DNA from: Chloroflexi bacterium HGW-Chloroflexi-4
Lineage (GTDB): Bacteria; Chloroflexota; Anaerolineae; Anaerolineales; Anaerolineaceae
Length of the DNA: 64,000 nucleotides
Reading direction: 5' to 3'
Assembly (NCBI GenBank): GCA_002840715.1
Contig: PHBW01000010.1
Location: 44,675 to 108,674 of the forward strand
The notes under the pieces are model-generated. The model was not told the origin of the DNA. It saw only the letters and a list, made by a program, of their open reading frames with translations, and did not search any database. Every line of letters begins with the position of its first letter. Positions within the stretch are counted from its first letter, which is position 1. This document shows positions 9,147 to 17,232 of this stretch, piece after piece. The position numbers and the translations under genes were made by a program.

Positions 9147-11237
9147 TCACGGGGTATCAATGGTTTCAATATCAGCGGTTGAACCAATGCTCTTAAGGTC
9201 AAAATATGCGTTTAAGGTTTTGATAACCATTGGACCGGCAACACTTGCGCCTTCACCGCCATTGTAAACAAATGCAAGCACCACAATTTCAGGGTCATCA
9301 TATGGGGCATAACCTACATACCATGAATGGGTTGGCCAACTTTCTTGCTGGCAAAGATTTTTTGCCTGGGCAACATTATCACAATATTCTGCCGTCCCAG
9401 TCTTACCTGCGGAGGGAATATTTTCGCCAATATAAACAACTTCTTTAGTAATGGTTCCATTGACGACCACCTGTCGCATGGCTTCTTTAACTTTTGCAAC
9501 CACCCAGGGCTCTACCACAATTTTTTCGCCAGTTGGCTTGTTATTTCCATCCAACACATTGATCAATGGATCTTTAGTAATATCCCAGACAAGCTGAGGT
9601 TCGAATGGCTTAATGATATTCCCTTGGTTGTCAGTGATATCTTTTATAATGGTTGGTTGCATAAACTTGCCGTCATTGGCCAAAATCGCAAAAGAAGTTA
9701 ATACCTGCAAGGGTGTTGCGAGAACATAACCTTGCCCGATGGCAGTACTATAAGTGTCTCCGGTTGCCCAGTTTTCTGCACGGTAAATACGCTTCCAGGT
9801 AGGGTCAGGAACCAATCCATCCACTTCGCCAGGAAGCTCTATACCTGTATAACGACCATACCCCAACGCTTTGGCGTATTCAGCCAAATAATAAGCGCCC
9901 AATCCGTTGCCTGGAACTTCTTCATTAAAACCACCACCGATTTTGTAAAAATAGACGTTGTCAGAAAGCCTAAAGCCTTTGATGAAGTCACAAATGCCGT
10001 GACCAGCCCGGTCGTAACCATAAAACAATCGGATCGTTCCAGGGTCGTTAGGTGAATACTTTTGAACCACTGAAATCGTGCCGGGACACTCTAATTGTTT
10101 TTCAGGTGTAACCACACCTTCATTCAACGCACCTATAGAGGCGACAATTTTATACACTGATCCCGGGGGCTGTTCAGCCGCAATGGCATAATTCAACATC
10201 GGCTTAAGCGGATCAGTCGCCAATTGGTTGTAATAATATGCAGGAATAATTCTCTCAAGCCGATTGTTCTCATAATTTGGATATGAAACCATCGATAAAA
10301 TTTCACCTGTCTTTGGATTCATGGCAATGATGACGCCATTCAATGACAAGATTCGGTTGAGATAGGTATTCCAGAAATCCAGTTCAGCAATCAAAATTGA
10401 TCTCGCAGCGGATTGCAGCCTTGAATCGATTGTCAGGGTAACATTTTGTCCCGGCACTGCTTCAACAGGAGGCTGGACATCACGAATTTCTTTGCCCGCA
10501 TTATCCACTTCAATGAGTCGAGACCCGTTCTTGCCCATCAGGATATCGTTTAGTTCTCGCTCAACACCGGCAAATCCGATTTTATCGACATTGGAAACAA
10601 ACCCTCGGTCAACGTAATAAGCCTCATCTTCGGCGGTGATAGGACCGAGAAAACCGATAACTTCTGAAGTCATGTTGCCTGTGGGATACTGGCGAACTTG
10701 TTGAACTGCTACACCCACCCCTTGCCATTCATTCTCTTTTTGACGGATGGTCATGGCAATTTCTTGTGTAACATTACACTTAATTTTTACCGGTGAGAAG
10801 GGTTCATTGGTGTCGCCAATCAATACAATTTCTTTAATTCCAAAGTCAGTCTGACAGGGTGTGAAAAATTTTACGGTGGTATCGTTAATCACGCCATTGG
10901 TAACGGGAATATCAATTAACGCAGATAATTCTCTATAAATATTTTCAGTCGTACCTGGATCAGTAGGAAGATAAGCAGGTGTGATCACTACATCATAAGA
11001 AGCAACATTCTGGGCAAGCACAATACCATTACGATCGTAAATGTTGCCGCGCTGGGTCGAAACACTGATACTTGATAATCGATTTTCTTCAGCTTGTGCA
11101 AGGTAATCATCACCGTTGATGATTTGCAGACCAAACAATCGGATCACATAGATCACCAAAATCACACCCAACAATATGTAAATGGCTTTAAACCGCCAGG
11201 GCTCTAGACCCTGATTAATTTTCTGTTCATTTTTCAT
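9147..11237 (-). CDS. mrdA: Penicillin-binding protein 2, elongasome transpeptidase
   Basis: 696 residues. A short cytoplasmic tail and one membrane helix (about 17-37) anchor the protein. The PBP dimerisation domain begins with TQRGNIYDRNGIVLAQN (61-77). The transpeptidase domain has the catalytic SxxK as S360-VY-K363 (in PPGSVYKIV), an SxN motif as SDN, and KTGT in SAGKTGTAEYC. It cross-links peptidoglycan during side-wall growth with RodA and MreBCD. Its start overlaps the mreD stop by 4 nt, so the genes are coupled. The extra Cys near the KTGT motif and near residue 128 are notable but unexplained. Confidence 0.95.
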   Translation of the reverse strand: MKNEQKINQGLEPWRFKAIYILLGVILVIYVIRLFGLQIINGDDYLAQAEENRLSSISVSTQRGNIYDRNGIVLAQNVASYDVVITPAYLPTDPGTTENIYRELSALIDIPVTNGVINDTTVKFFTPCQTDFGIKEIVLIGDTNEPFSPVKIKCNVTQEIAMTIRQKENEWQGVGVAVQQVRQYPTGNMTSEVIGFLGPITAEDEAYYVDRGFVSNVDKIGFAGVERELNDILMGKNGSRLIEVDNAGKEIRDVQPPVEAVPGQNVTLTIDSRLQSAARSILIAELDFWNTYLNRILSLNGVIIAMNPKTGEILSMVSYPNYENNRLERIIPAYYYNQLATDPLKPMLNYAIAAEQPPGSVYKIVASIGALNEGVVTPEKQLECPGTISVVQKYSPNDPGTIRLFYGYDRAGHGICDFIKGFRLSDNVYFYKIGGGFNEEVPGNGLGAYYLAEYAKALGYGRYTGIELPGEVDGLVPDPTWKRIYRAENWATGDTYSTAIGQGYVLATPLQVLTSFAILANDGKFMQPTIIKDITDNQGNIIKPFEPQLVWDITKDPLINVLDGNNKPTGEKIVVEPWVVAKVKEAMRQVVVNGTITKEVVYIGENIPSAGKTGTAEYCDNVAQAKNLCQQESWPTHSWYVGYAPYDDPEIVVLAFVYNGGEGASVAGPMVIKTLNAYFDLKSIGSTADIETIDTP

Positions 11238-11734
11238 TCAACCACCTCCAATGGATAGACCCATTGGGCTGTATCTCTCACAATAGCAAATACTGGCAAA
11301 GCCAGGAGTAAATTGATTAAAACTGATGGAATCATAACTTGTACCAAACCTGTATTTATAGGAATGGATACCCCCGAGATTGCCAGAGCAATATATGATA
11401 ATCCATTGCTGACAATGCTAATGACCAAGGTCACCAAAAACATCATTAATAATGGAGATTGCCAAACGCGCTTATTTACCCATTTTGCGAATAATGTGGC
11501 AAGCGGGTAACAGACAACCGGGACAAACCAGGGCATGGCGGAAATATAGGCAACGGCGATCGCAGCCAGAAAAGCCCAAAACCAGGTGGACCGGACTTGT
11601 TTCTGCAAACTCCACGCTGCTATCCACAGGAGAACAAGATCGACGCTGCCGTGTAAAAGCGTCACCTGGCTGAACAAGGTTGTTTGCAGCAGTATTAATA
11701 TGAAAATAATTGGAAACGCAAGCAGTGTGCCCAT
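11234..11734 (-). CDS. mreD: Rod shape-determining membrane protein MreD
   Basis: 166 residues, nearly all hydrophobic, with about five membrane helices and few motifs, as expected for MreD. Position alone makes the call strong: it lies between mreC and mrdA, overlaps mrdA by 4 nt, and has the right length. Features include an N-terminal LAFPIIFILILLQTTLFSQV helix and LHGSVDLVLLWIAAWS in the second helix, a pattern often seen in MreD. It bridges MreC and the cytoplasmic MreB filaments to the wall synthases. Confidence 0.85.
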   Translation of the reverse strand: MGTLLAFPIIFILILLQTTLFSQVTLLHGSVDLVLLWIAAWSLQKQVRSTWFWAFLAAIAVAYISAMPWFVPVVCYPLATLFAKWVNKRVWQSPLLMMFLVTLVISIVSNGLSYIALAISGVSIPINTGLVQVMIPSVLINLLLALPVFAIVRDTAQWVYPLEVVE

Positions 11735-11751
11735 GTGTCTTTTTTACTCGA

Positions 11752-12585
11752 TTAAGGTACCAAGGGTGAATAATCTACCGGCCTGAAATTGGTGATAATC
11801 AAGACTGCCCTGAGATTGACAAAATCTACAACTGGCTGAACTGAAGCTTTTTGAAAAAGTGCATTTTCTGGGTTCTCAGGAGATAATACCTGCCCGATTA
11901 AAATATCCGAGGGATAAACACCACCCAAACCGGAGGTCAATATCAGATCGCCCTGAATGAGCTCAACACTCGGGTTGACCATGTCAAGTGAAATATCACC
12001 GGTGACCGATCCCAAAACCTGCCCATCAGTACTGGCTTCTTCAAGTCGAACATTAATTACAGAACCGGGATCGGTGATCAACTGCACTCTGGCGGCTGTA
12101 GCGGTCACTGCAACCACTTTTCCGACCAACCCCTGCTGTGTAACCACGGGCATACCTTTAAAAATGCCGTCATCAGAGCCATGATTAATGATGATGTATT
12201 TTACAAACGGGCTTGGGTCACGGCCAATAACAGAAGCAGCCACGTACTTATTTTCAGGCTTGGCGCGTGCATAATCCAGCAGTGCGTAGAGGATATCCGT
12301 TTCAGTCAATTGCTGCCGGGCAGCCAGCAACTCGGATTGAAGTTGTGAGACCTGGTTTTGCAAAGATAGATTTTCTTGTCGCAGAGTGGCAACGTCCCGC
12401 GGGACGGTGAAAAATTCAACCATGGCCTGCGTGCGGCTGGCAAACCATCCCTGGACGGCAACAAGAGGATCAATCACCTTACCGACGATCTGACCAAGTA
12501 GACCACTGAGCGCTAAAGCCAGCACGCCCAATATGATCAACCCTATTGTGATCGATTGAAGAGTACGTTGTGAAAGTCTTTTCAT
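11752..12585 (-). CDS. mreC: Rod shape-determining protein MreC
   Basis: 277 residues. There is one N-terminal membrane helix (about 12-38) and a coiled coil at about 64-95 (LRQENLSLQNQVSQLQSELL). The two beta-barrel domains follow, recognisable from AASVIGRDPSPFVKYIIINHG and GMPVVTQQGLVGKVV, which is the strongest MreC signature, and later from LILTSGLGGVYPSDILIGQV. MreC sits on the outer face of the membrane and scaffolds PBP2/RodA. The gene lies 17 bp upstream of mreD and 21 bp downstream of mreB. Confidence 0.95.
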   Translation of the reverse strand: MKRLSQRTLQSITIGLIILGVLALALSGLLGQIVGKVIDPLVAVQGWFASRTQAMVEFFTVPRDVATLRQENLSLQNQVSQLQSELLAARQQLTETDILYALLDYARAKPENKYVAASVIGRDPSPFVKYIIINHGSDDGIFKGMPVVTQQGLVGKVVAVTATAARVQLITDPGSVINVRLEEASTDGQVLGSVTGDISLDMVNPSVELIQGDLILTSGLGGVYPSDILIGQVLSPENPENALFQKASVQPVVDFVNLRAVLIITNFRPVDYSPLVP

Positions 12586-12606
12586 TCCATCTGGCGTGGA
12601 TTGTTA

Positions 12607-13671
12607 CTATCCACGACCCTTGTTGCGATCCAAATTTACCAGGTAGCGATCATATTCACCGAGGTTTTCAAGCACCAGACCGGCGCCGCGCGCAACACAT
12701 GTCATGGGGTCATCCGCGATAAACACGCGTAAATTTAATTCGTCTTTGAGACGCGGAACGATGCCTAGAAGCTGTGAACCACCGCCGGCCAGGCAGATGC
12801 CGGTGTCGAGTAGATCAGAAACCAACTCGGGAGGCACTTCATCCAGCGCGTCGCGCAGCGTATCGATGATGACTTGAACCGAACCTGACAGCGCTTCGCG
12901 GATTTCAACGGAAGACACTTCCATTGAGGCGGGTAGACCGGTGACCAGGTTGCGTCCGCGGACGACATGAGTCAATTCAGTCTGAAGCGGATACGCCGAA
13001 CCGATGGAAATCTTAACCTGCTCAGCCATACGCTCGCCGATCAAAAGATTGTATTTTTTGCGAATGTACTGCAGAATATCGTCATCCAGTTCGTCGCCTG
13101 CTACGCGAAGAGAACGTGAAACCACCAACTCACCCGAGGAGAATACAGCCACCTCGGTGGTGCCGCCACCTATATCCACGACCATGGTGCCTGGAACATC
13201 CCCAATAGGAAGTCCGGCACCCAGTGCAGCTGCAACAGGTTCTTCAATGAGATGGGCTTCACGTGCACCAGCTGCCATGGCAGCGTCATACACGGCATGT
13301 TTTTCAACCTGAGTCGCACCAGAGGGGATGCCTATACAAACCCGTGGACGCGGCATGGGCACAATCGTCTGCTGATGTGCTTTGTATATAAAATATTCGA
13401 GCATTTTTTTTGTGATTTCGAATTCAGAAATAACACCATCGCGCAACGGGCGAATGGCAGAAAAATTCGGCGGTGTGCGACCCGTCATTTCTTTTGCAGA
13501 TGCCCCCACAGCGATCGTCTCATGAGTACGTTTGTTAACCACCACCCACGAAGGTTCATTAATAACGATGCCCTTGCCACGCACGTTTACCAGTGTGTTT
13601 GCGGTCCCCAGGTCTATTCCAATATCAAGTGAGAAAAAACCCATCAACCAACTCAAGGGATTGGCTGCCAA
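12607..13671 (-). CDS. mreB: Rod shape-determining actin homologue MreB
   Basis: About 354 residues with the actin-fold ATPase motifs: DIGIDLGTANTLV (phosphate 1), VCIGIPSGATQVEKHAV, VVDIGGGTTEVAV (phosphate 2) and CLAGGGSQLLGI (adenosine). It polymerises under the membrane and guides cell-wall synthesis. The frame starts with a TTG at 13671 preceded by AGGAG at good distance; an ATG at 13644 (MGFFSLDIG) would give the more usual MreB N-terminus but lacks a clear ribosome site. It is the first gene of the operon that continues through mreC, mreD, mrdA, minCDE, rodA and gltX. Confidence 0.97.
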   Translation of the reverse strand: MAANPLSWLMGFFSLDIGIDLGTANTLVNVRGKGIVINEPSWVVVNKRTHETIAVGASAKEMTGRTPPNFSAIRPLRDGVISEFEITKKMLEYFIYKAHQQTIVPMPRPRVCIGIPSGATQVEKHAVYDAAMAAGAREAHLIEEPVAAALGAGLPIGDVPGTMVVDIGGGTTEVAVFSSGELVVSRSLRVAGDELDDDILQYIRKKYNLLIGERMAEQVKISIGSAYPLQTELTHVVRGRNLVTGLPASMEVSSVEIREALSGSVQVIIDTLRDALDEVPPELVSDLLDTGICLAGGGSQLLGIVPRLKDELNLRVFIADDPMTCVARGAGLVLENLGEYDRYLVNLDRNKGRG

Positions 13672-13709
13672 TATTTACTCCTATAAACGTTATACGAAAA
13701 TCAAAAAAA

Positions 13710-13737
13710 ATTATACCATAGCGCTGTTTAGTCAAGA
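13710..13737 (-). promoter_or_regulatory. Predicted sigma-70-type promoter of the mre-min operon
   Basis: On the minus strand, TCTTGA (13732-13737) and a perfect TATAAT (13710-13715) are separated by 16 bp, about 40 bp upstream of the MreB start. An overlapping TTGACT has a shorter spacer of 14 bp. No other promoter-like site is evident within the cluster. Confidence 0.5.
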
Positions 13738-13856
13738 CCCGCTAGGGGCTGGCGTAGGGGAATCAGTGGTTTTATGGATTAGGGATAGTTGAGCCGTGAA
13801 TCGTAAACATTGGTTTATTGTCTAGCAGGCAAGATTTTAATAATATTAACAATTTT

Positions 13857-13863
13857 GGTATAA
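13857..13863 (+). promoter_or_regulatory. -10-like element upstream of the stranded tRNA-Gly 5' part
   Basis: GTATAAT lies about 29 bp before the tRNA-Gly 5' end in the left chromosomal flank. It is most likely the original tRNA promoter -10 box. A convincing -35 box is not visible. Because the tRNA is cut here, the promoter now reads into the integrase leader. Confidence 0.45.
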
Positions 13864-13891
13864 TACTTTTTTGTACAAATCTACTGTTAAT

Positions 13892-13942
13892 GCGGGTGTC
13901 GCCAAGTGGTAAGGCACCACCTTCCCAAGGTGGTATTCGTGG
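13892..13942 (+). pseudogene. Truncated tRNA-Gly (5' 51 nt), attL
   Basis: These 51 nt are identical to the first 51 nt of the complete tRNA-Gly(CCC) at 28712-28783: the acceptor 5' strand, D arm and whole anticodon arm. After GTGG the sequence diverges to CGTTTTATCC, so the T arm and acceptor 3' strand are missing and the copy cannot fold into a tRNA. It marks the left junction of the island. Unlike most tRNA insertions, in which the element restores the 3' end, here the element supplies a new 5' part to the surviving 3' end. Confidence 0.92.
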
Positions 13943-14037
13943 CGTTTTATCCAAATAAATCCACCTCTCCAATACTACCATGCTCAAAATGACTAGGGTG
14001 CTACTGCTGAGTATCCAAGTTAAGAGCAAAACCTTAA

Positions 14038-14069
14038 GCACCACCTTCTCCAAAACAGGTGGGTGGTGC
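14038..14069 (+). promoter_or_regulatory. Inverted repeat in the integrase leader, tRNA-anticodon-arm mimic
   Basis: GCACCACC (14038-14045) and GGTGGTGC (14062-14069) form perfect 8-bp arms around a 16-nt spacer. The left arm plus TTC is an 11-bp copy of the anticodon-arm sequence GCACCACCTTC in the tRNA. It ends 10 bp before the integrase Shine-Dalgarno. It could be an arm-type recombinase site, an mRNA hairpin, or both. Confidence 0.5.
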
Positions 14070-14078
14070 GCTATCGTT

Positions 14079-14087
14079 AGGAGGAGG
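14079..14087 (+). promoter_or_regulatory. Strong Shine-Dalgarno fixing the integrase GTG start
   Basis: AGGAGGAGG lies 4 nt before the GTG at 14092. The longer open frame beginning at 14059 would run through this site, so the GTG is preferred. Confidence 0.8.
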
Positions 14088-14091
14088 AAAG

Positions 14092-15039
14092 GTGAAGTTC
14101 TCGAAGGCACTGGAAGGGTATCTATTATTTGCTCCAACGAAATATGCAGCAGCAACATTGTCTCATTACAGTGACACACTCCGCATGGTAGAAAAACATT
14201 TTGGTTCCCGTGAGCTGAACAGCATTACCAGCGAAGATATGCAAAAGTATTTCAACTATCTCAAGAACGAATACAAACCCAATCGAATTACAAGGCTCGG
14301 CGTTGAACCCACCCTGATGACCGCTGCAGGTGTAGAGGGTTATTGGAAGGCAATCCGCTCGTTCTATAATTGGGCTGAGACCGCCGTGAAGTGCAAAAGA
14401 CCTGACAAAAATATCGCACGACCAAAATACATGCTTGCTCCTGTCAAGGCGTTTACGCGAGAAGAATTGAAATGCATTATGTACGCCGCTGAATGGAGTA
14501 CGGTAGCAAAAACAGAAGTCAAGCAAGCTTACAGAGCGCACCGATCATCGTACAAGAAAGACCTGGCGTTACTGAGATTTATGCTGGATACAGGTTTAAG
14601 AGTTGGAGAGATTTGCAGGGTAAGGATCGAGGACGTCGATTTGGAAAATGGAACTGTAGTCGTTAGACCCTTTGGATCAGGTCAGAAAACCAAACCAAGG
14701 ATTGTCTACCTCGGTAAGTCTTCAAGACATTCTTTGTGGGTTTACTTGGCGGATAAAGAATATGACAAAAGCGATAGCTTGTTTGGAGTAAGAGAGAAGG
14801 GAATTCTAACCCTCATTAAATCGATTGGAGCAAAGGCGGGCGTCGAAGACTGTCATCCTTACCGGTTTCGCCATACATTCGCAATTGAGTATCTGAGGAG
14901 TAATCGCGATCCTTTCAGTCTCAAGAGACTGCTCGGACATTCAACCCTCGATATGTCCAATCACTACCTGGATATTCTCGAAGCAGATCTGGCTCACTTT
15001 CACAGCGGAGCAAGCCCGGTAGACATTATCTTTAAGTAG
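14092..15039 (+). CDS. Tyrosine recombinase, island integrase
   Basis: 315 residues from the GTG at 14092. The N-terminal SAM-like core-binding domain (about 1-100) contains TLSHYSDTLRMVEKHFG. The catalytic domain shows box I LDTGLRVGEICRVRIED with the catalytic Arg, box II HPYRFRHTFAIEYLRS with His and Arg, then LLGHSTLDMSNHY with the second His and the nucleophile Tyr. A central charged insert (STVAKTEVKQAYRAHRSSY) follows the FTREEL start of the domain. It should catalyse integration and excision at tRNA-Gly. Its position just inside attL on the same strand as the tRNA is typical of an element integrase. No excisionase was found, though a small HTH protein could serve. Confidence 0.95.
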   Translation: MKFSKALEGYLLFAPTKYAAATLSHYSDTLRMVEKHFGSRELNSITSEDMQKYFNYLKNEYKPNRITRLGVEPTLMTAAGVEGYWKAIRSFYNWAETAVKCKRPDKNIARPKYMLAPVKAFTREELKCIMYAAEWSTVAKTEVKQAYRAHRSSYKKDLALLRFMLDTGLRVGEICRVRIEDVDLENGTVVVRPFGSGQKTKPRIVYLGKSSRHSLWVYLADKEYDKSDSLFGVREKGILTLIKSIGAKAGVEDCHPYRFRHTFAIEYLRSNRDPFSLKRLLGHSTLDMSNHYLDILEADLAHFHSGASPVDIIFK

Positions 15040-15197
15040 TTAGAAGGCTCATTTAAGGTGTCTATAAGGGCTTTTAAAGCCTCTTGCATCGAAATTCTTA
15101 CCAATTGGACGCATATTCATTTTCTTTTAGGGAGTAGGGGGTATTGATTTTGCGTGAAATAGCGTCAGGCCTCATAGGCACTGTATTGGTGTTAAGT
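15040..15197. other. Short non-coding gap after the integrase
   Basis: No supported gene. It contains GGCTTTTAAAGCC, a very short palindrome without a T-run. The 18-bp palindrome that follows is listed separately. Confidence 0.4.
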
Positions 15198-15215
15198 GTT
15201 TCAGGAGCCTGAAAC
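15198..15215. repeat. Palindrome GTTTCAGG-AG-CCTGAAAC
   Basis: Perfect 8-bp arms with a 2-bp centre. The core TTCAGG..CCTGAA is shared with the 40-bp palindrome at 19920-19959, also in the island. No T-run follows, so it looks like a protein-binding site and not a terminator. Confidence 0.6.
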
Positions 15216-15260
15216 CAATTCGCCGTTTCAACCATTGTAAGAGATATTGCAAATGATTAC

Positions 15261-15283
15261 GCCGTGAATATTGTTCTCACGGC
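15261..15283. promoter_or_regulatory. Inverted repeat GCCGTGA-N9-TCACGGC downstream of the left HTH gene
   Basis: Perfect 7-bp arms at 15261-15267 and 15277-15283. The same half-sites CCGTGA/TCACGG recur around the ribosome site of the HTH gene (15671-15696). On the plus strand it is followed by ATTTCTTTTT, so it may also work as a terminator. A shared operator is the more attractive reading. Confidence 0.5.
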
Positions 15284-15295
15284 ATTTCTTTTTGA

Positions 15296-15661
15296 TTATG
15301 GCTTACGATAGTATGCTCTAAAAACCATAAACGCTAGTACCTCTTCTAAATCTAAAAGTGATACCTCGTGGTGTTCCATTTTGGCGTAGTACTCATTGAA
15401 CAACTCACGCAATCCAGGGTTTTTCTGTAAGATACAAGCGAACTTATCAACCAAGGATTTTTCGTCTTTGTCTGGTGAATTTAGAATTGTAGCGACATCA
15501 ACGTTCAGCCAGGAACATACTTTCCGAAGTGTTTCAAGATCAACTGGCCTACCATCCAAAAGCCTAATGATAGTTGTATGTGCCACTCCTATTTCTAATG
15601 CCGCACCTCGAGCGCTAAGACCCTTCTTTTTTAGCTCTTCTTTTAAAAGCATGATGATCAT
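15296..15661 (-). CDS. Small HTH regulator, left-end paralogue
   Basis: About 121 residues from the ATG at 15661 (MIIMLLKEELKKKGLSARG), preceded by GGAGGT at good distance. The N-terminal 65 residues form a Cro/C1-type helix-turn-helix: GLSARGAALEIGVAHTTIIRLLDGRPVDLETLRKVC, then SWLNVDVATIL. The C-terminal half is helical with a charged tail. The protein is clearly homologous to the regulator at 28027-28392 (shared GLSAR.AALE..VAHTT pattern, DL..L.K.C.WL.V.VA, similar C-terminus). It may control the integrase or cargo genes. The flanking CCGTGA/TCACGG inverted repeats are candidate operators. Prophage-type repressor or excisionase roles are possible but unproven. Confidence 0.8.
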   Translation of the reverse strand: MIIMLLKEELKKKGLSARGAALEIGVAHTTIIRLLDGRPVDLETLRKVCSWLNVDVATILNSPDKDEKSLVDKFACILQKNPGLRELFNEYYAKMEHHEVSLLDLEEVLAFMVFRAYYRKP

Positions 15662-15670
15662 TTCGTACCT

Positions 15671-15696
15671 CCGTGAGTAATAAGATAATCTCACGG
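15671..15696. promoter_or_regulatory. Candidate operator CCGTGAG-N12-CTCACGG at the HTH gene start
   Basis: Perfect 7-bp arms (15671-15677 and 15690-15696) with 12 bp between. On the minus strand the second arm runs directly into the Shine-Dalgarno (CTCACGGAGGT), so the repeat could be either a repressor-binding site or an mRNA hairpin close to the ribosome site. Confidence 0.55.
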
Positions 15697-16029
15697 TGCC
15701 GAAAGGCAATTACTAATTAGGTTTTCGTGCAATCCTTGTTTCGACGAATACCAACGGAGACAACTGGATTTGAACTTTGATCTTGGTTTTGATCTTGGGG
15801 GTCGGGGGGCATAGCCCCTCCTCCTCAGCGAGCCTCAGCGAGCGCCCCACAACCCTTCTAGGGGGTGGGGGGTTCACTTTGCACTATGCACTATTACTCA
15901 TAATAGGATCGTACAGACAATGGTGAAATCGCTTTAGAGATACTGTTGATCTCGATTTTGTTGGTGTACACTTCCCGCCTATTCAAGCAAAACCTAAGAA
16001 GTCTATCAATTTTTATGAAGAGTATTACC
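15697..16029. other. Intergenic stretch with GC-rich repeats
   Basis: No supported gene. TTGATCTTGGT is repeated at about 15777-15800, followed by a G/C-rich patch unlike its AT-rich surroundings: GGGGGGCATAGCCCC, two copies of CTCAGCGAGC, and TAGGGGGTGGGGGG. The GGGG-CATAG-CCCC part can fold into a hairpin. A 75-residue open frame at 15894-16121 on the minus strand overlaps the next gene and is not supported. Confidence 0.4.
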
Positions 16030-16317
16030 TTAATCCTTTGGTCGTTTGAAATAAACCATATGATGATTTGGACCTGTATTCCCCATTCCAACCATTTCCC
16101 AGCCTTGTTCTCCAAGCTCAAAAATTGTTTTTGCCACTAATTCCTCTTCAGAAATCAAAAGTCCACGGCGTTTCGTTTCTTTAGCTTTGTGTATACTCCT
16201 GATCTCTTCTATATGGCTTCCTTGTTTAATAAATTGAATTAGGCTTGGAAAATAAGTATTTAATTTGTTGTCATTTGCAGATATTTCAGTAACAGCACAG
16301 TATTCCCATTTTTGCAT
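16030..16317 (-). CDS. Small WEY-motif protein (DUF4177-like), copy 1
   Basis: 95 residues starting MQKWEYCAV. The pattern of an N-terminal KWEY strand, a central ELGEQGWEMVGMG and a terminal VYFKRPKD fits the small DUF4177-like proteins, whose role is unknown. A second copy lies at 21100-21309 on the same strand (LQKWEYTCF, FGNKGWELVSV, FTFKRPKE). The two share their ribosome-site context: GGAGCGAA then 2 bp and the start codon. The central region of this copy carries a charged insertion (HKAKETKRRGLLISEEE). No function is assigned. Confidence 0.7.
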   Translation of the reverse strand: MQKWEYCAVTEISANDNKLNTYFPSLIQFIKQGSHIEEIRSIHKAKETKRRGLLISEEELVAKTIFELGEQGWEMVGMGNTGPNHHMVYFKRPKD

Positions 16318-16374
16318 ATTTCGCTCCTTTTTTCTCGTTCTATAAGACCCTTACATGACAATACACCAATCTTG

Positions 16375-16399
16375 ATACTTCCTAAAGAAGTATTTTTTT
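16375..16399 (+). terminator. Terminator-like hairpin with no assigned upstream gene
   Basis: ATACTTC (16375-16381), loop CTAAA, GAAGTAT (16387-16393), then seven T residues. It is a textbook plus-strand terminator, but the only upstream gene lies on the minus strand. It may end an unannotated small or antisense RNA. Confidence 0.6.
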
Positions 16400-17232
16400 C
16401 AGAAGACTACATACCTTAACTTTTACCTAACAAAGCAATAGCAATAGTAAGGCTTCTTTAGGGGTATCTCACAACTAGTCAAAATCAACTTTCACTAAAA
16501 TAATCCTTTTTTTAAGGCATGTAAAAATACTTAATCTGTTTTTAAGCTCTTCCCACCTAAGTTAATAACCTACTTTCCACCTAAATCTCAATTATTTAGT
16601 GGTTTCTATTGTCACCGAAACCCCGATTTAGCGGACAAAATTTACTAACTATGTACCATAATGAGAATACGCTTATATCAAATTGAGCCCACCTTGTGGT
16701 ATGGGAATTTGTTTGCCTGTCATTTTAAATATACAAATAACAGAAAATGTAGTTGAAACATGAAGTAAACCCGTGATCTTCAGTAATAATTTTGTGATTG
16801 AAAATGTTTTCTCGAGTAGGTGAAATTTCGAAATGACCCAGGGGGTATAAGATATTCATTTCCCTTCACTTCTTTTGAGTTTGTTTATACCTTATGCTAT
16901 AGGAGGAACTACATACTCGCTTGTATTGATACCAAGTGAACAAAGTGATGCTTTATTAATACCTTTAATTACTTCTTACTACATTTCGAACTACATTAAA
17001 GTGGCATTATCTTTAGTCAGTTGATTAATTGGCTGACTTTTAATTTGGTGCATTTAAGTCACTGTCGTCATTTTTTATCCACGCAAAAATATTAACATTT
17101 TGAAAGAAACCCTTTGTAACTACTGTGCTCCACTTGACACCTTTCTCAAACTCTATTATGATGTCGGGAGCCAATGAAAAGGAGGTTCGTAAAATAGTAA
17201 CGCCTAATCTGCAACCAAGGAGAAACCGAAGG
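16400..17232. other. 833-bp AT-rich non-coding stretch
   Basis: No supported gene on either strand. It holds two close copies of a CCACCTAA motif (near 16553 and 16577) and a few short inverted repeats. An open frame does extend upstream of 17233 to 17125 but without a convincing start. The stretch could contain an origin or promoters for the genes at 17233 and 17733. Confidence 0.4.

Noticed and set aside
15894..16121. 75-residue minus-strand frame
   Set aside because: Overlaps the WEY-motif gene and lacks a plausible start or domain.
17125..17232. N-terminal extension of the uncharacterised protein
   Set aside because: The frame is open, but the upstream ATGs lack ribosome sites, and the AAGGAGG at about 17179 has no start codon at the right distance.
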